From Diphasiastrum complanatum (lineage: Eukaryota > Streptophyta > Lycopodiopsida > Lycopodiales > Lycopodiaceae), in the NCBI GenBank assembly GCA_029204225.1, contig CM055092.1, forward strand, positions 25,462,288-25,526,287: a DNA stretch of 64,000 bases. Direction: 5' to 3'. The notes under the pieces were generated by a model, which was not told where the DNA came from, did no database searches, and worked only from the letters and a program-made list of their open reading frames with translations. Both the position numbers and the translations under genes were made by a program. Below, one piece after another: positions 45,136 to 57,655 of this stretch. The stretch's first letter is position 1; the number at the start of each line of letters is the position of its first letter.

Positions 45136-46845
45136 CTAAGAGACCTTTGGTAGAACATCTAAGAGACCTTTTGTAGAACATCTATTTTGAATATAAGCTG
45201 CAGTGGAAATAGCTTCAACCCATAAGGACTTTGGAAGTGTCGCATGTGCTAGCATGCACTTTGCCAATTCGACTAAGGTTCTATTCTTTCTCTCAGCAAT
45301 ACCATTCGACTGAGGCGAATAGGAAGGTAATGTATTGTTGCTCAATGTCATTGTTAAGGCAATACTCGTTGTTGAAATATTTTGAAAGCCTCTGATTTTT
45401 GCTTAATGAAATAAGCAGTTCTTCTTCTCAAATTTGTAAATGAAGGTCATAAAATACTTTGCATCAAGCAATTGCATTGAACCACATATATCTGAGTGAA
45501 CAACATCTAACAATCTTTTGTTGCATATGACTCGATCTGAAGGGAACCCTAGTCTGCTTTCTAATGATGCAGCTATGACAAACAGGGAGGTCGACTTTGT
45601 CGTATGGATAGTCGAGATCAAGTGCCAGGGATTGTTTAGACATGTATGAAACAAATGTATGATTCAAGTGTCCTAATCGATGATGCCATAGTAATGCTTT
45701 ATTGACAATAACAGAGGTTTTCAAGGCTTGACTATTATCAGAATAACAACATGCCAATCTATATAAGTATCCATGTCTCTTACCGAGCGCAAGGACTTTA
45801 CTTGTCCTATCGATAATTCGGCATTGATCAGACTTGAACTCTATCTCATGACCTAAATCAATGATTCTACTTATTGATAACATATTCGTACAGAGCCTAG
45901 GTACATACAAGCCTCACTTTTGTACCATAACAACATCCCACAACTCTTTCGCGATTAGCAAGATCTTCATCTTAAATTTCCACAAGTAGTAATTGGATCC
46001 ATTAAGCTTGTCTACGATAAGACCGGCTTTACTTTGAGTGACTGCATTTTCCTATTGATCAGCTTGCTTGCTGGTATTCTTTGCTTTTAGTACCCTACAA
46101 TCTTGGATCTCAGGATTAGTGGACTTGAAATACTTACAAAACTTCTTCTTCTTTGACTATGGATTTGAGAATCGTTCTTGACTTTGCGTTGGTTTCTGAT
46201 TTGATGTGGACTGCTTAGAGCTTTTTTGCTCCTGTCATTTTGAGCCTTTCACATGATGATGAAGTCGATGAAGCATCTTGACATTTTCGATTGTCTTCTT
46301 GTAACAACATAGTGATAACTCTAGTAAGAGTTAATCTAAGTGTGTCGATATGATCATCACGTATTTCTCATATGTACAGGGCAAGCTTGAAAGCAATGTC
46401 ATAATTGCATCTTGATCGTCAATGACTGATCTGAGAATGACCATCTGTTGCAAGAGATTCTTAAACTGGTTAACGTGATTCTGAAGTGAACCACCATTTA
46501 ACATCTTGAGAGTGAACAGTTTTTTTTGTAGATGTAACTTAGAAGCTACGTCTCTCACACCATATAGTGATCTCAGGATGTCCTGTACTTCTTGCGAAGT
46601 TTGAGCTTCAGATATGTGGCTAATTTGAGTGTCTAATATATTGAGAATAATAAGTGCGAAAGATTTACCATCCTTCGACTTCCATTTGAGTCAGTTGTGT
46701 AGTTTCCAAGCCTCACTTTTGTACCCGTGACAACATCCCACAACTCTTTGGCGATTAGCAAGGTCTTCATCTTAAATTTCCACAAGTAGTAATTGGATAC
46801 ATTAAGCTTGTCTACGATAAGACTAGCTTTACTTTGAGAATCCAT
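45136..46845 (-). pseudogene. Decayed Copia gag-integrase region
   Basis: In order on the minus strand: gag start MDSQSKASLIVDKLNVSNYY and KFKMKTLLIAKELWDVVTG (46845-46715), UBN2 part LHLQKKLFTLKMLNGGSLQN with VIDDQDAIMTLLSSLPCTYE (46558-46350), and a damaged zinc knuckle CKYFKSTNPEIQDCRVLKAK (46140-46080). A second copy of the gag start follows (45909-46045, duplicated from 46709-46845). The pre-integrase region comes next, with YVPRLCTNMLSISRIIDLGH and WHHRLGHLNHTFVSYMSKQ (45910-45540), then integrase PQSNGIAERKNRTLVELAKC (45310-45150). Reverse transcriptase is absent. Many frameshifts are present. Confidence 0.88.
45909..46845 (-). repeat. 135-bp duplication of the gag start (offset 800)
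   Basis: AAGCCTCACTTTTGTACC through GCTTTACTTTGAG occurs at 45909-46045 and 46709-46845. It is an internal rearrangement of the Copia remnant. Confidence 0.9.
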
Positions 46846-47050
46846 CTGGACCTTTAGTTTGTCGATAAATTGATGACGTTAAGAATGATGCCATGCTCTC
46901 TGCTACAATTGGAAATCAATTATCTGATATTGCAATTTGATACCACAACATGAAGGATATGATGTGATTTGATATCGCGAAAAATAAAAGCATTAGAGAT
47001 TTTGGTTATAACAACATACATTCTGGTATCATGAAGGTATGCTTGTATTA

Positions 47051-47064
47051 GAGCTCTAATACCA
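47051..47064 (-). other. Primer binding site of the 45-48 kb Copia element
   Basis: The minus strand reads TGGTATTAGAGCTC next to the LTR, one base different from the usual TGGTATCAGAGC form. The same variant is found at 61331. Confidence 0.88.
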
Positions 47065-47965
47065 TGTTAGAAAGAGGCAATGCAATAACGACAAGTCAAA
47101 GACTGTGATGGCTTATTGAGCGTAGCGGAATGGAGCCTTCTTTCCTAATGCATATCTATGCCTGTCAATATTGAAAAAGACATAATAACAGAAGTCACAT
47201 TCAACCTTATGGTGACCAGCTTTGAAATCGTTAGCACTACAATGATTTGATAGCTAAACAATGAAGTATTGTATTATCAGACACAACAATAAGAGATTAT
47301 TAGTTACAAAACAATGACAGAGATGCATACATTCTAATGTAATACTGAACGCAATAAAGGGAGTAGATTGATTCATCATGTAACATGTACAAAATCAGAT
47401 GATGATGGGCACAAGATAATTGCGGATAGAAACCGCATACTCTAAGCTATCTTTGAGTAACTGAAAAACTTTGTCTGATTGTGCTTCTGCAGATAAGCAG
47501 TAAGCGTGAGTAACGAAGCTAGAACAAAAGCATAATAGAGAACTTATGAAAATGTTTGATGATCAACTTTTATACTAACGAATTGATGCACATGTAATAG
47601 GACAGTTGTTAGGTCGCAAATCGTAATAGCCAGTTGGCCATAATGAGCTACAATCCATCCATTTAGGACTTCTCGAAATTACTTGCAAATCAGTTAGGGC
47701 AAGTATGTAGCTTCAATTCAAGTGAAACAATAATTGTCTTTCATTCGACATGGCCGAAGTGGCCGAAGTCTTTGACTTTCGTCGGGGACATCGATATGTC
47801 GGATGATGTCCGATAAAGATTGTCGAAGCCAACTGTGAGCGATTTCTGTGAATTTATGCAGACTGTGTAGAAACATGCATGAAACTGTAGAACTGGATAA
47901 TAGAATGGATGAAGATTAAAGATCGATTATTCGGTCAGTGGGAGAATTAGGAGAATAATCTAACA
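47065..47965 (-). mobile_element. 5' LTR of the 45-48 kb Copia element
   Basis: The minus strand starts TGTTAGATTATTCTCC (47965) and ends TCTTTCTAACA (47065), 901 bp, with a 7-bp terminal inversion TGTTAGA/TCTAACA. Part of it (47320-47385) recurs at the palindrome centre. The flanking TACAA (47966-47970) may be the target duplication; the other LTR is not present. Confidence 0.88.
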
Positions 47966-48959
47966 TACAATGTTGTTTTTCAAAAGAAATTTATTTTTAT
48001 ATTAAGTGACTATGTAACTAAACATCTATAAGGTTTCTCATATGAAAAAGCATCCATGCAAATTACATAGCACTATACACATTCTCAATATGATGAAAAT
48101 GGCAACCAAATGAGATAAATGAAGTGTATGGAGCATATTTGACCTCCATCAATGTGTCATATCAAGAAGAAAAAAAAACAAATTATTAGCTTAATAAAAA
48201 AGAAGACAATAAAATTTTTACTCGAAGCCTACTACTTGACGTAAGTCATTAGCAAGAATAGTGTCACTAATAGGTAATGTAGAAAGTTTTAAAGCAGTTG
48301 CTCCTGCAAATTGTGCTTGTCATAGATTTAAAAGTGTTTGAAAATGTTGCAATGCAATATAAATACATCTATGCTAGAAAGATACAATGGTGGATGTGAT
48401 GTAACATTTTGTCCCTACCATTTTACAAGAAGCTCTACAGATAAGGACAAAGAGTCATTACATTATTTATGAAACATCCATATGTTTTTAAAGCAAAGGG
48501 GATTACTTCTTAACCAAACACATTGTCATTGTAATCTTGCTCCTTCTCTTGAGATGCAATAGCCCGTTGTGTGATGGAAGAACAACGAAGGAGGTATTGT
48601 CGAGAGGGATCACCAATAGGAACATAAGCCAGAGTGCCAATCCCCTCACGTGGAGGTCGACACATCGACGAGATGACTACAAAGATGGCCTTGAAAATGT
48701 GTGTTTGCTCTCAAACAATTTGAAAATCACTATCCTATGACAATAGATGATCTCAACCTTAGGGGCACCACATAAGAAGATCAATAGCTAGGAAAAATCC
48801 AGCACATGACTAGATGAACACTTAGAGAGACCATTTAACATTTGATGTGGTAGTCTCAATCTGGTACAAAGGGTAATGACAAACAAGTCTGAGGAGAGTT
48901 GCAAGAGTGGAAGAATTGGACATGCAACCAACACTTATCCCTCAAATATCCAGGAAATA

Positions 48960-49410
48960 TAAAAATCCACGCCTGCTAAGGGTGATGGATCATGCCAGAA
49001 CAAGTGCCCAATTTAGATGATGATGAAATCGATTCAATTTTGCGCTCTTTAGGATGGATGCCCTAGGATCCATACCAGAGTTATAGGGAATATGTAATGT
49101 TTCCCTCGTCTGGAAATACGAGCAATTTAAATATTGTAAAGGTCAAGTATCCCATAAGATTTGAAAATCCAGAAAAGATGAAAAACTTTTTGCCTAAGAT
49201 TCAACAATTAACTTTGATGGTGAGAAACATCAAAGCTAATTCAGGCATAAAGTTCTTCTTTCGCTTTTAATGTTTCTAGTGCTATTTTTGAGCTTTATAA
49301 TTATAAAACACAGGTTGTATGGAGCACTATTTCTTAAAAATATAATCGTGTGCAGGTGTCAATGGAATACGTGTTTGGCAGCTAAACAAAGATGCAAAAT
49401 AACTCTGGAG
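48960..49410 (+). pseudogene. Captured gene fragment 2, copy 3 (no start, damaged)
   Basis: DNA equivalent to exon 1 from the Thr-Pro-Ala-Lys-Gly-Asp part onward is present, with GAT GAT GAA ATC GAT at the DHEVDS site. It reads LRSLGWMP followed by a stop (CCC TAG against CCC TGG). The intron and the exon 2 start (GTGTCAATGGAATACG) are kept, but exon 2 contains AAA TAA. Confidence 0.7.
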
Positions 49411-49648
49411 CTCCGATAGATAATAGATCTACAATGTTATGTAGAACTAGTTAAAAATTTCATTTCCCTTCAAAAATATAGAATTGTTTTGTCCTCCAAT
49501 ATCTTAGTCTGTGTTATTCCACTTTTTATTTCATTCGTTCGTGTGGAAGCTTGTAAATGTTTCATTCTGAAACAATAATGGTTTAACTTCTAGAATTTAT
49601 CACTCAATTATGGAATTGATATGCATATTTATTCCCTCTCTAGTGAGC

Positions 49649-49776
<128 letters not shown>

Positions 49777-49818
49777 TTCTTCGTCTTCAGCAACTGCGCT
49801 ATAATGATGCTTAATCAT

Positions 49819-50406
49819 TGTTGTGGAATGTTTGTTGCAACCCACGCACAAGAAAGTGCCATGGGCTTGAGCGGCTAGTGCAGGCCTTGAGAATTCTTAA
49901 TGTCCCATGAGTAGCTGCTTGCCTTGAACTCTCCCATATATAAGTTGGGGCTTCTCTATATCCTGTATCCCCTAGTACCAGCCCTTTTGGGGGTTAGACG
50001 GATGGCGGGTAGCTAGGCAACTGGGGTTGGAATCCCAATACGCAGCTTGCGTGGGTACGTGTGTGTCCATGGCCCTGAGGCCCGAATTCTTTACATGGTA
50101 TCAGAGCCACGTGGGGGATTCTTTGCCTGTGCTTGCTTGAGCGGGGTGTTGCAGAATGTTTGTTGCAAGCCACGCACAGGAAAGTGATGTGGTCTTGAGC
50201 GCCTAGTGAAGGCCTTGAGAATTCTCAATGTCCCATAAGTAGCTGCTTGTCTTGAATTCTCCCATTTATAATTTGGAGCTTCTCTATATCCTCTATCCCC
50301 TGGTACCAGCCCTTTTCGGGGGTTAAACGGATGGCGGTTGGGATCCCAGTACGCGGCTCGTGTGGGTACGTGTGTGTACGTGGCCCTGAGGCCAAAATTC
50401 TTTACA
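49819..50406 (+). mobile_element. TRIM (miniature Copia-type LTR element), complete
   Basis: Two direct terminal repeats, 49819-50095 (277 bp) and 50147-50406 (260 bp), start TGTTG..GAATGTTTGTTGCA and end TTCTTTACA. Between them lie only 51 bases: the primer site TGGTATCAGAGCC (50096-50108), a short spacer and a purine-rich GAGCGGGG (50139-50146). There is no coding capacity. The flanks ATCAT (49814-49818) and GTCAT (50407-50411) form a near-perfect 5-bp target duplication. The empty site is visible in two sister copies (GATGCTTAATCATTTGCAGAG at 15105, GATTAAGCATCATTC at 17658). The terminal repeats differ by many substitutions and gaps, so insertion was not recent. It was mobilised, if at all, by proteins of other Copia elements. 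Confidence 0.95.
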
Positions 50407-51149
50407 GTCATGTTTCAGAGTTTTGTCTTATTGGTTAAAAGCGGAATTGGGTATTACCGAAAATATGGTGATGCATCAGACTTCAATATGTTAGTAATCA
50501 AAAGGTAGTTTCTTTACTTCTCTTTTGCTAACGCACATTCAATTTTCACATACAAACATTCAAAGAGGGACAACTTGGTTGATGTTGTCTCATGTAGCAA
50601 AATGCTAGAAGCATAGCCATCTAGGGCAGATTACGCTCATGTGATGGAGAATCTGGCCGCTTCATCATATATTGTCTACTTCTTCAAAATCATTTCAAAT
50701 ATTGGCATGCTATTGATCATATTAACGTTTTTAAAGCATTAGCTATGATATTTCAAGTGTTCTTAGAAAATATCATTCCATCAAAACTTTGAAATTAAAG
50801 GGAGAATTAGTATTAGATTGAACTCTAAGTTGCATCAAAGTTGTTGGTTGACTGTAAGTTGACTCTCGGCTGCTGTAGAGTATGGAATATTAAAACCTGG
50901 TGTCCCAAACTTGATTTGGTCACCCATAATTGTCCCCACGTAGCCTCTAAATCAACTCTAGAGTCAGTGTTCCAGTCTCATTTTGACACTAGGGTAAAGA
51001 GCAAATATGAGTTACATGCGATATCACCTGAACATAGCGCTCGATATTGATAAAGGCACATTGACGGAGAGCGAGGCCCGAGAAACTCGCTAGGAGGAAG
51101 AATTCAGCTTAGAGGTGTTTTGGGTTGGGAGAAGAGAGGCTACTTAGAG

Positions 51150-52140
51150 CTTTAGCAGCCATGTATAATAAGTGATGGGAGTACATGGTTCGGTTTGCTT
51201 GCTTTTAAGAAGAATTATCCATCTTTGGCTTATAATGGATGTACAATGTATAAAAAGCAATGCTTGTATATAGTAGCAACTAATGAAACAATACAAAAGG
51301 TGATCAAATAGGATCACAAGAGGCCTGCACCAGACTGCAAAACAAAAATAAGAAAGCCAATAAAAGAAGATCACAAGAGTCTCTACATTAGACAAGATTT
51401 TAGTGGCATGTTGTGCTGAAGCAACAAATCAGATGATATAAAACTTTGAAAAACAATATAGTATCTGTAAGAATTCATTTATAGTTAATGGTTTTGTGCA
51501 TGTTATTTTTAAATTATAAGAAACTAGAACACGTTGTAGGGTTTGTAAGCCTACGAAAAAGTCTTCATGAATGTGCTTAGTGGTGTATATAGTGACTACA
51601 TAGTTGGAACAATTATTTGAGGATGATATATTAGTGTATTAGTAGCATGACCTTTGTGCTTGTTGTTTTGTAATAAGGGTTGCTAAAGCATTGGCAATGT
51701 TTGGTATGGTTGTTTTTGTGAAATTTAAGATTCAAAAAATAGTTGCATCAGAAATCACTTCCTTTTATTAGGCAATTTCTACACTTTTTCAAAATGAAAT
51801 AGAATCAAAACCTAATCAACACCTACTTGAGTCTCCCAACAATGAACACATGTTTAGATTTGATCCCAAACAACATGTCATACTATAGTGAAAAGCATTT
51901 AATGCATCATCAATATAGACATCTACTAAAGATATTAAAAAACATGAAGATAGTATCACTCCAAAATCTTTCACAAATTGAACCTATGATCATCGTAGGG
52001 GATAACGTGCCCCTAGAGACAGTTGGCTTCTGGAAGAGATTGCTAGCCCCATCCCTCCCCTCCTCTTTTTTTCTTACAATGTTCATAGTGTTTTTCTGTT
52101 TTTATCTTCCTCATTTTCCAATGTTGCTTTAAAAACAACT
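51150..52140 (+). repeat. Repeat block R, copy 4
   Basis: Continuous with the end of X copy 3, it matches 24240-25015 and, inverted, 32829-33400 and 44700-44865. It lies directly downstream of the minus-strand TnpA-like ORF. Confidence 0.82.
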
Positions 52141-52439
52141 TGACTCAAATTCTAGTTGTGACATCCTCTAAACATGGTTTTTGATGGTGTGCAAATACAA
52201 GACACAATTGGGGATGAGTCAACTATCCCTAATGTATAGAAAATAATAGATAGACACATAGCATACATATTAAAAATAGACACTTTTACAAATTTGTTGA
52301 TGCCCAATGTGGGCTCTCCTTTATTGGGATAAATAGTTATACATGTTTTTCCAAGAAGCTGCCTCACATTCTCAAATGAATTAAACATGGTAGGAAATCT
52401 ACAATTATATTTATAGCCCGTCCCTAGAAGCTCGTTGTG

Positions 52440-52865
52440 CCATATCACGAAGATGCCTAATCCATAAGCTCATATGCTTATGAATTTCCTTCTCCTCAAA
52501 TTTCTCTTCTTGTTGGATTTTGTCACGAAGGCTACCAATAACATGTTGTTTATCGGCGGCAGGTTGTTTGGACCATTTACAAAATAATCTATCGCCAAAA
52601 TGACATTGGAATAAAGAATGGTGTCGGTCCAAAACCACCCTTCCTTTTCTATTGGCAATTATATTGCCTTGAGGATCCACGTCATAATAAGGATTTGTGG
52701 ATGACTCTTCGGTGGGGGCGGGAGCCGCGGCCTCTTGTGAGGGACCACCCTCATTTTGGCTAAGCATATTTTGCAGTTGTGTTCTTGGCTCGGGAGTTAA
52801 TGATTCATATAAATTTTTTACAAAGTATGTCGAGCTTTCACCACTACCTGACCCCGACGTGATTA
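52440..52865 (-). CDS. CACTA second ORF, TnpA-like, exon
   Basis: After an acceptor (TATGAATGTAG, about 52866) the frame reads ITSGSGSGESSTYFVKNLYE, SLTPEPRTQLQNMLSQNEGG, PYYDVDPQGNIIANRKGRVV, HHSLFQCHFGDRLFCKWSKQ and EEKEIHKHMSLWIRHLRDMA, ending RASRDGL. It aligns by eye with 43500-43780 (EESTNIFYDLDEDG, HDLTLKYFDHDLF, HEFLQPNRFKDKWAKTIMC). The first exon is not identified. It is head-to-head with the TNP2 remnant at 52960, the arrangement expected for a two-gene CACTA element. The role is likely terminal repeat binding. Confidence 0.6.
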
Positions 52866-52959
52866 CTACATTCATAAACATACATACATTACAATAAACC
52901 CTAATATATTGAAATGAAGTAGAAAAGAAATCACCGTGCTTGGAATGGTTCACGACACA

Positions 52960-54475
52960 ATACATGCATGTCCAGAAGTCTGTGTTCTATATAGAGGTGA
53001 GCATTCAGAAAAGCTTCAATGTCCAATGTGTAACGCTTCACGTTTTCGAGATGACATACAAGCGGATAAAGTGCCATGAAAAGTGTCACGAAATTTTCCA
53101 ATTATCCCATGATTGCAACGTTTATTTCGATGTAAAAAAAATCTTTGGCACAACTAATGGATTGGCATGTCAAAAATTGGCCTACGGATGATGTGATGCA
53201 AGTACCATTCGATTCACCTGCATGGAAACATATTGAAGACCAATGGCCCGAGTTTAAAAACAAACCTCGTAATTTGAGATTTGGCCTTGCAACGGATGGC
53301 GTAAATCCTTTTAGCATTCAAGCGTCAACTTGGTCCACATGGCCAGTTGTGCTCATTAATTATAACATACCTCCATGGTTGACTATTAAATGAGACACTT
53401 GTTATTGGCTTTATTGATTCCAAGAAAGTACAAGGCAAGAACATGGATGTGTATCTTGCACCTTTGGTCAATGAACTGTGCATTCTTTGGAATGGTATTC
53501 ACGCTTACGACATCTCGAGACCTTTACAACAACGGAACTTTGTTGTTCGTGGAATTCTCATGTGGACGATGCATGACTACCCCGGTTTAAGCGAATATTC
53601 AGGTATCTATATAATGAATCTAATCCGTTTCAGGGTTTAATGTTTGAGTATATTTAACTAAGCTTGTGTTTAATTTGGTTTATGAACTATGCAGGTCTAA
53701 CCACATTGGGTTACAACGCATGTTATATTTGTGGACCACTTTTGGAGGGTCGACATAGCACAAATATGTTAAAAAAAGTGGTGTACGAAAATCATCACAA
53801 ATACTTGCCGCCTGGTCATCCTTCTCAAAGGTCGAATAGGCAATTTTTTGGAGGGCAAGGAGATAATCCTCTAACTACACCACCACCCCCACGCATGGGA
53901 GTAGCGGAATGGCATGGTGAATGTGAAACAATTGTCTATTTTTCATAAATTATCCTATTGGAGGAATTTATTGATAAACCATCTATTGGATCCTATGCAC
54001 ATATTAAAAAACATCGGTGGATCCTTATGGAACCTCATCATTGGCATAAAAGACAACCGGTAAATTAAGTGGATTGAAATCACATGATTGGCATAAGATG
54101 TTGCAATTCATACTTCCACTTTCTATTCGAGGTCTCTTCAATGATGACGTACAAAATACGCTTTACAATTTGTCATCAATGATTAGGCTTGTCTATTTTT
54201 TTAAGCACTTTTATAAATATGTGTTATTTCAATTTTTTTATGTGTTAAACAATCTAATGTACTATCAATCTTTCAGGTGGATTGCCTCACAAGAAATTAA
54301 AAATAGTGAATTGGATTCATGAAAATCCAAATGATCGAAATGGTACGTTTGTTGGAAAGAGATTTTCCAGCTTCCTTTTTGGATATACAAGTTCATCTTC
54401 TAGTGCATTTCGTCGAAGAAGTATCAACTGCAGCTTCAAAGGACGTCGAATACATTTTACTCACTGGTTTTGACT
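52960..54475 (+). pseudogene. CACTA TNP2 transposase, zinc-finger to DUF4218 start, decayed
   Basis: Readable blocks in order: the Cys-rich CPEVCVLYRGEHSEKLQCPM with CNASRF (52969-53045), LMDWHVKNWPTDDVM and DSPAWKHIEDQWPEFKNKPR (53155-53270), and LRFGLATDGVNPFSIQASTW with STWPVVLINYNIPPW (53275-53380). After a shift, MDVYLAPLVNELCILWNGIH and VVRGILMWTMHDYPGLSEYS follow (53443-53600). An intron-like gap precedes GYNACYICGPLLEGRHS (53700) and LKSHDWHKMLQFILPLSIRG (54072-54130). This is the order of plant TNP2 proteins (Transposase_21, then DUF4218). Stops occur in several places, and the C-terminal half is replaced after about 54475. Confidence 0.85.
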
Positions 54476-54479
54476 TCAT

Positions 54480-55960
54480 GCGTGAAGTGTACTAAGCCCA
54501 GCATATCAGAAGTTCAATATGATTTTCATTTGATAAATTGGCTAGAATTTTCTTTATAGCAATTACACCGTGAGGACTTTCACCTTGTACATGATAGTCA
54601 TGGAGGAGTTGGATGTGTAGATCAAAGTAAAAACTTAGGGACAAAGAGTTGAGAGTCATGTATGAGCAATCCTTTAGCCATGTCACCTTCAAGCCTCACT
54701 TGTTGGCATACAAAAAATTTCAATAGTTTCATGTCTTTTCAAAAAGATAATCCTATTCAGACAATCCAAGATAAGTAAAACATTAGAGTTTTTTCTAGTC
54801 AGTAATATGCTATAAAAAAAATGATTTTGTATATTATTGATGGTCAATATTATACTTTGTAGCAAGGCACTTGTGATGTCTCACAATATTTTTATATAAA
54901 ATGTGTTAGTTCTTATATATTTGACTCCACGTAACTATATAATAATATCATATAGAGAAAACACATATTATTCATGTTGAATACTATCACTTGTATGCAA
55001 AGGACCAACTTTTGCAATATGTTCAATTAAGTGCACTTGTGTGTCTGGGATTGAGGTTGCAAAATCTCTGTTCAACTATATACATGACATTGCAATCATG
55101 TGAATTTGTCTCAATTTCATATTTAATTTACAAATGTTTTTAAAAGGCATCCATTGGCAAAATCAATTCAAGGTCTAACCTATCTACGTTTTTTTTGTAA
55201 AGCTAGTATAAATTTCCAAAATGTTACAATTAGACCCAGGGATTTGCTGTGATGTACCACAAAGTCCTTTTTCATAGTGAGTTTATTCATATATTGTTAG
55301 CCGATTTTTTGACGTGATAAATCGGGCTCTAGGGAGAAAATGAGATATTGTTTTATCGGTTGTGTGTAAATTTGGTACTTACTTAGTGTGACCGGCAAAC
55401 ATTTTGGCTATATAGCCAAAGGGGTCCCAGTCCGCCCGAAATGGACTACCAAGAGATTGGATAAATAAATGAGCCTTAGAAATGGCTGTGTAAATTTTTG
55501 TTTCCATGATTTTATCGAACTTTCAATGGAATGCCACCCAAAATTTATATTGATATAATATGATGTTTGAGACTTTTTTAGGTTCTCTTTTCACCCAACC
55601 CATATGGGAATCAGAGACCGGCCAATATTCGTGAGCACCTGGACATTTGAAAAATATCAAGAATTTTCGACAAAGACCGGCATTCTTCTCCAACAGGCCT
55701 TTTTGGGCCAAAAACATCAATCAAAAGCCGAATGAGAAATACCATCACTAGAAAATTGGGCACCACAGTATCAAATACCACATTAGGACAATGGGCCATG
55801 GGACAAAAATGGGCAAAACCTTCATACTTAAAGAAGTACCTAATGCATAAGGGCCACCCAAAGATCAATGATCATGAAATGCTGACAAAATGTCAAATAC
55901 TGGGCATAAGACCTTGACTCATGTTAACGAATGGGACATTTCTATTGGATGAGAACATTG
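54480..55960. other. Unassigned, with LTR-like part
   Basis: No gene is recognised. 55290-55450 (GTTAGCCGATTTTTT, TATATAGCCAAAGGGGTCCCAGT) resembles 12700-12860 and 18760-18930 in the palindrome arms, so a retroelement LTR remnant is likely. Confidence 0.4.
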
Positions 55961-55968
55961 ACCAACAT

Positions 55969-56603
55969 GGGCCATGTACCTTGGTCATGGGTGCCATGTG
56001 GCCCTATCCACACTCTTCAATGCCATTTAAACGTCCACATGGCACAAAGCTAAAAAGTCTAAATCAACTCTTGGAAATGAAGTATTGAATGGTCAAAGGG
56101 CAAAAGGGAATGAAGAGTTGAAGGGGTGGGCCTTCAACCATTGGAGGATAAGTATACTTGACCAATCATTATCATCATCATTCCCTGACTTTCACGACTT
56201 GATATTGGACGTTTTGGTAATAGAAAGTTTGAGTGTCTACATTGCATGGATACGTGAGATAGAGAATCTCAATTTTTTGCTTTGGTCAAAGGGCCATGTA
56301 CCTTGGTCATGGGTGCCATGTGGCCCTATCCACACTCTTCAATGCCATTTAAGAGTCCACATGGCACAAAGCTAAAAAGTCTAAATCAACTCTTGGAAAT
56401 GAAGTATCGAATGGTCAAAGGGCAAAAGGAAATGAAGAGTTGAAGGGGTGGGCCTTCAACCATTGGAGGATAAGTATACTTGACCAATCATTACTCATCA
56501 TCATTCCATGACTTTCACGACTTGATATTGGACATTTTGGTAATAGAAAGTTTGAGTGTCTACATTGCATGGATACATGAGATAGAGAATCTCGGTTTTT
56601 TGC
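55969..56603 (+). repeat. Two-copy tandem repeat, period 322 bp
   Basis: GGGCCATGTACCTTGGTCAT through CATGGATAC.TGAGATAGAGA occurs at 55969-56282 and 56291-56603 with few differences (for example AAACGTCCAC/AAGAGTCCAC). Frames crossing it (56085-56375, 56480-56683) repeat the same peptide and are not trusted. 56604-57530 holds nothing recognised. Confidence 0.93.
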
Positions 56604-57537
56604 TTTCACTGCATGAGAGAAGAAAGTTGAGATCCTCCTTTATGTGCGTTGATCAGAGAAATCGCTTTGTATGGGGAGCGTAGGTTTATTTTCATACCTC
56701 TGAGATTACATAACTTTTCATGCCTACAATGGAGCTATGCAGGTCTCCAATTGAGAATCCAGTTGTTAGGAGCTTGACCTGAGTGCTACCTATATGAGTT
56801 ATCAATAAAATGTTGTGTGAGTCTTTGCCACTGAGTGAGCATCTCTTCCTAAATATCGTTTGAACTTGAGCAATTGGGTCTAAGTGTCCTTCAAAGTTCC
56901 TAAATAGTGATCCACACTGAATTGCTTACGCCTGAAGTATGATCCTCTATGATGACCTCTTTGAAGAGTCTTCTTCTACATCTATATTTGTTGTAGGCAC
57001 AACTTGAGAAGCATAGTTCAAAGGAGTCTGGCCTAGCCATTGCCCCCATCAACCAACACTATTGATTCCCATCTACTGAGTGAGCCACCTGCATCATCTT
57101 CTCTATGAGTCTTCTACAACCTAAGACTGACCGAGTCACATGAACATAGATTTATCATCATTCTGAGTGCGATGCACATGCGCGCTGCACATAGAGAGCC
57201 ATGTTGAAGTGAGCACTAACAGCTGATTGAATGAGCAACGATTTGGAAGAAAAAAGATTACTTGTCTGGAAAGAGGTCAGCCTTGAGCATTGCTACAAAG
57301 TCTAGAGCTATCAAAAATTATCACTCTAACTCGCGTCTAGTAGCCATCATCTATCTAATCCGTGGTAAAGGATCAGTGAGCAACCTATCTGATTAGCAAC
57401 TGAAGATGCTTTAGACAAATGAAAGTAGCTTTTGATGGTTCTTATGAAGATCGAGCACCTCCTTGTCATCCATCAATAGATGAGATCGAACAATATTGCA
57501 TAGAAAATGAGTCTAGGTCTACAAGATTCAAGGATAA

Positions 57538-57550
57538 TACTACAAGAAAT
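57538..57550 (+). other. Possible degenerate CACTA 5' terminus
   Basis: TACTACAAGAAAT differs from the CACTACAAGAAA terminus at the first and last bases and lies about 110 bases before the second TNP2 remnant. It may be chance. Confidence 0.25.
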
Positions 57551-57655
57551 GTGAAAGAGTGGAAATGATTATCTATATTTTTCAAGTTGCCTTATTAGAA
57601 GGTAAGTAAAGCTCAAAGAGCTTAATTAATATACTTCAATTGTGCAGCTCTCTTA

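Noticed and set aside
50000-50045. tRNA- or SINE-like A and B boxes in the TRIM LTR
   Set aside because: TAGCTAGGCAACTGG and GGTTGGAATCC are adjacent rather than 30-60 bases apart, and no cloverleaf can be drawn.
50091-50411. 106-codon minus frame in the TRIM
   Set aside because: Lies across the second terminal repeat of a non-coding miniature element.
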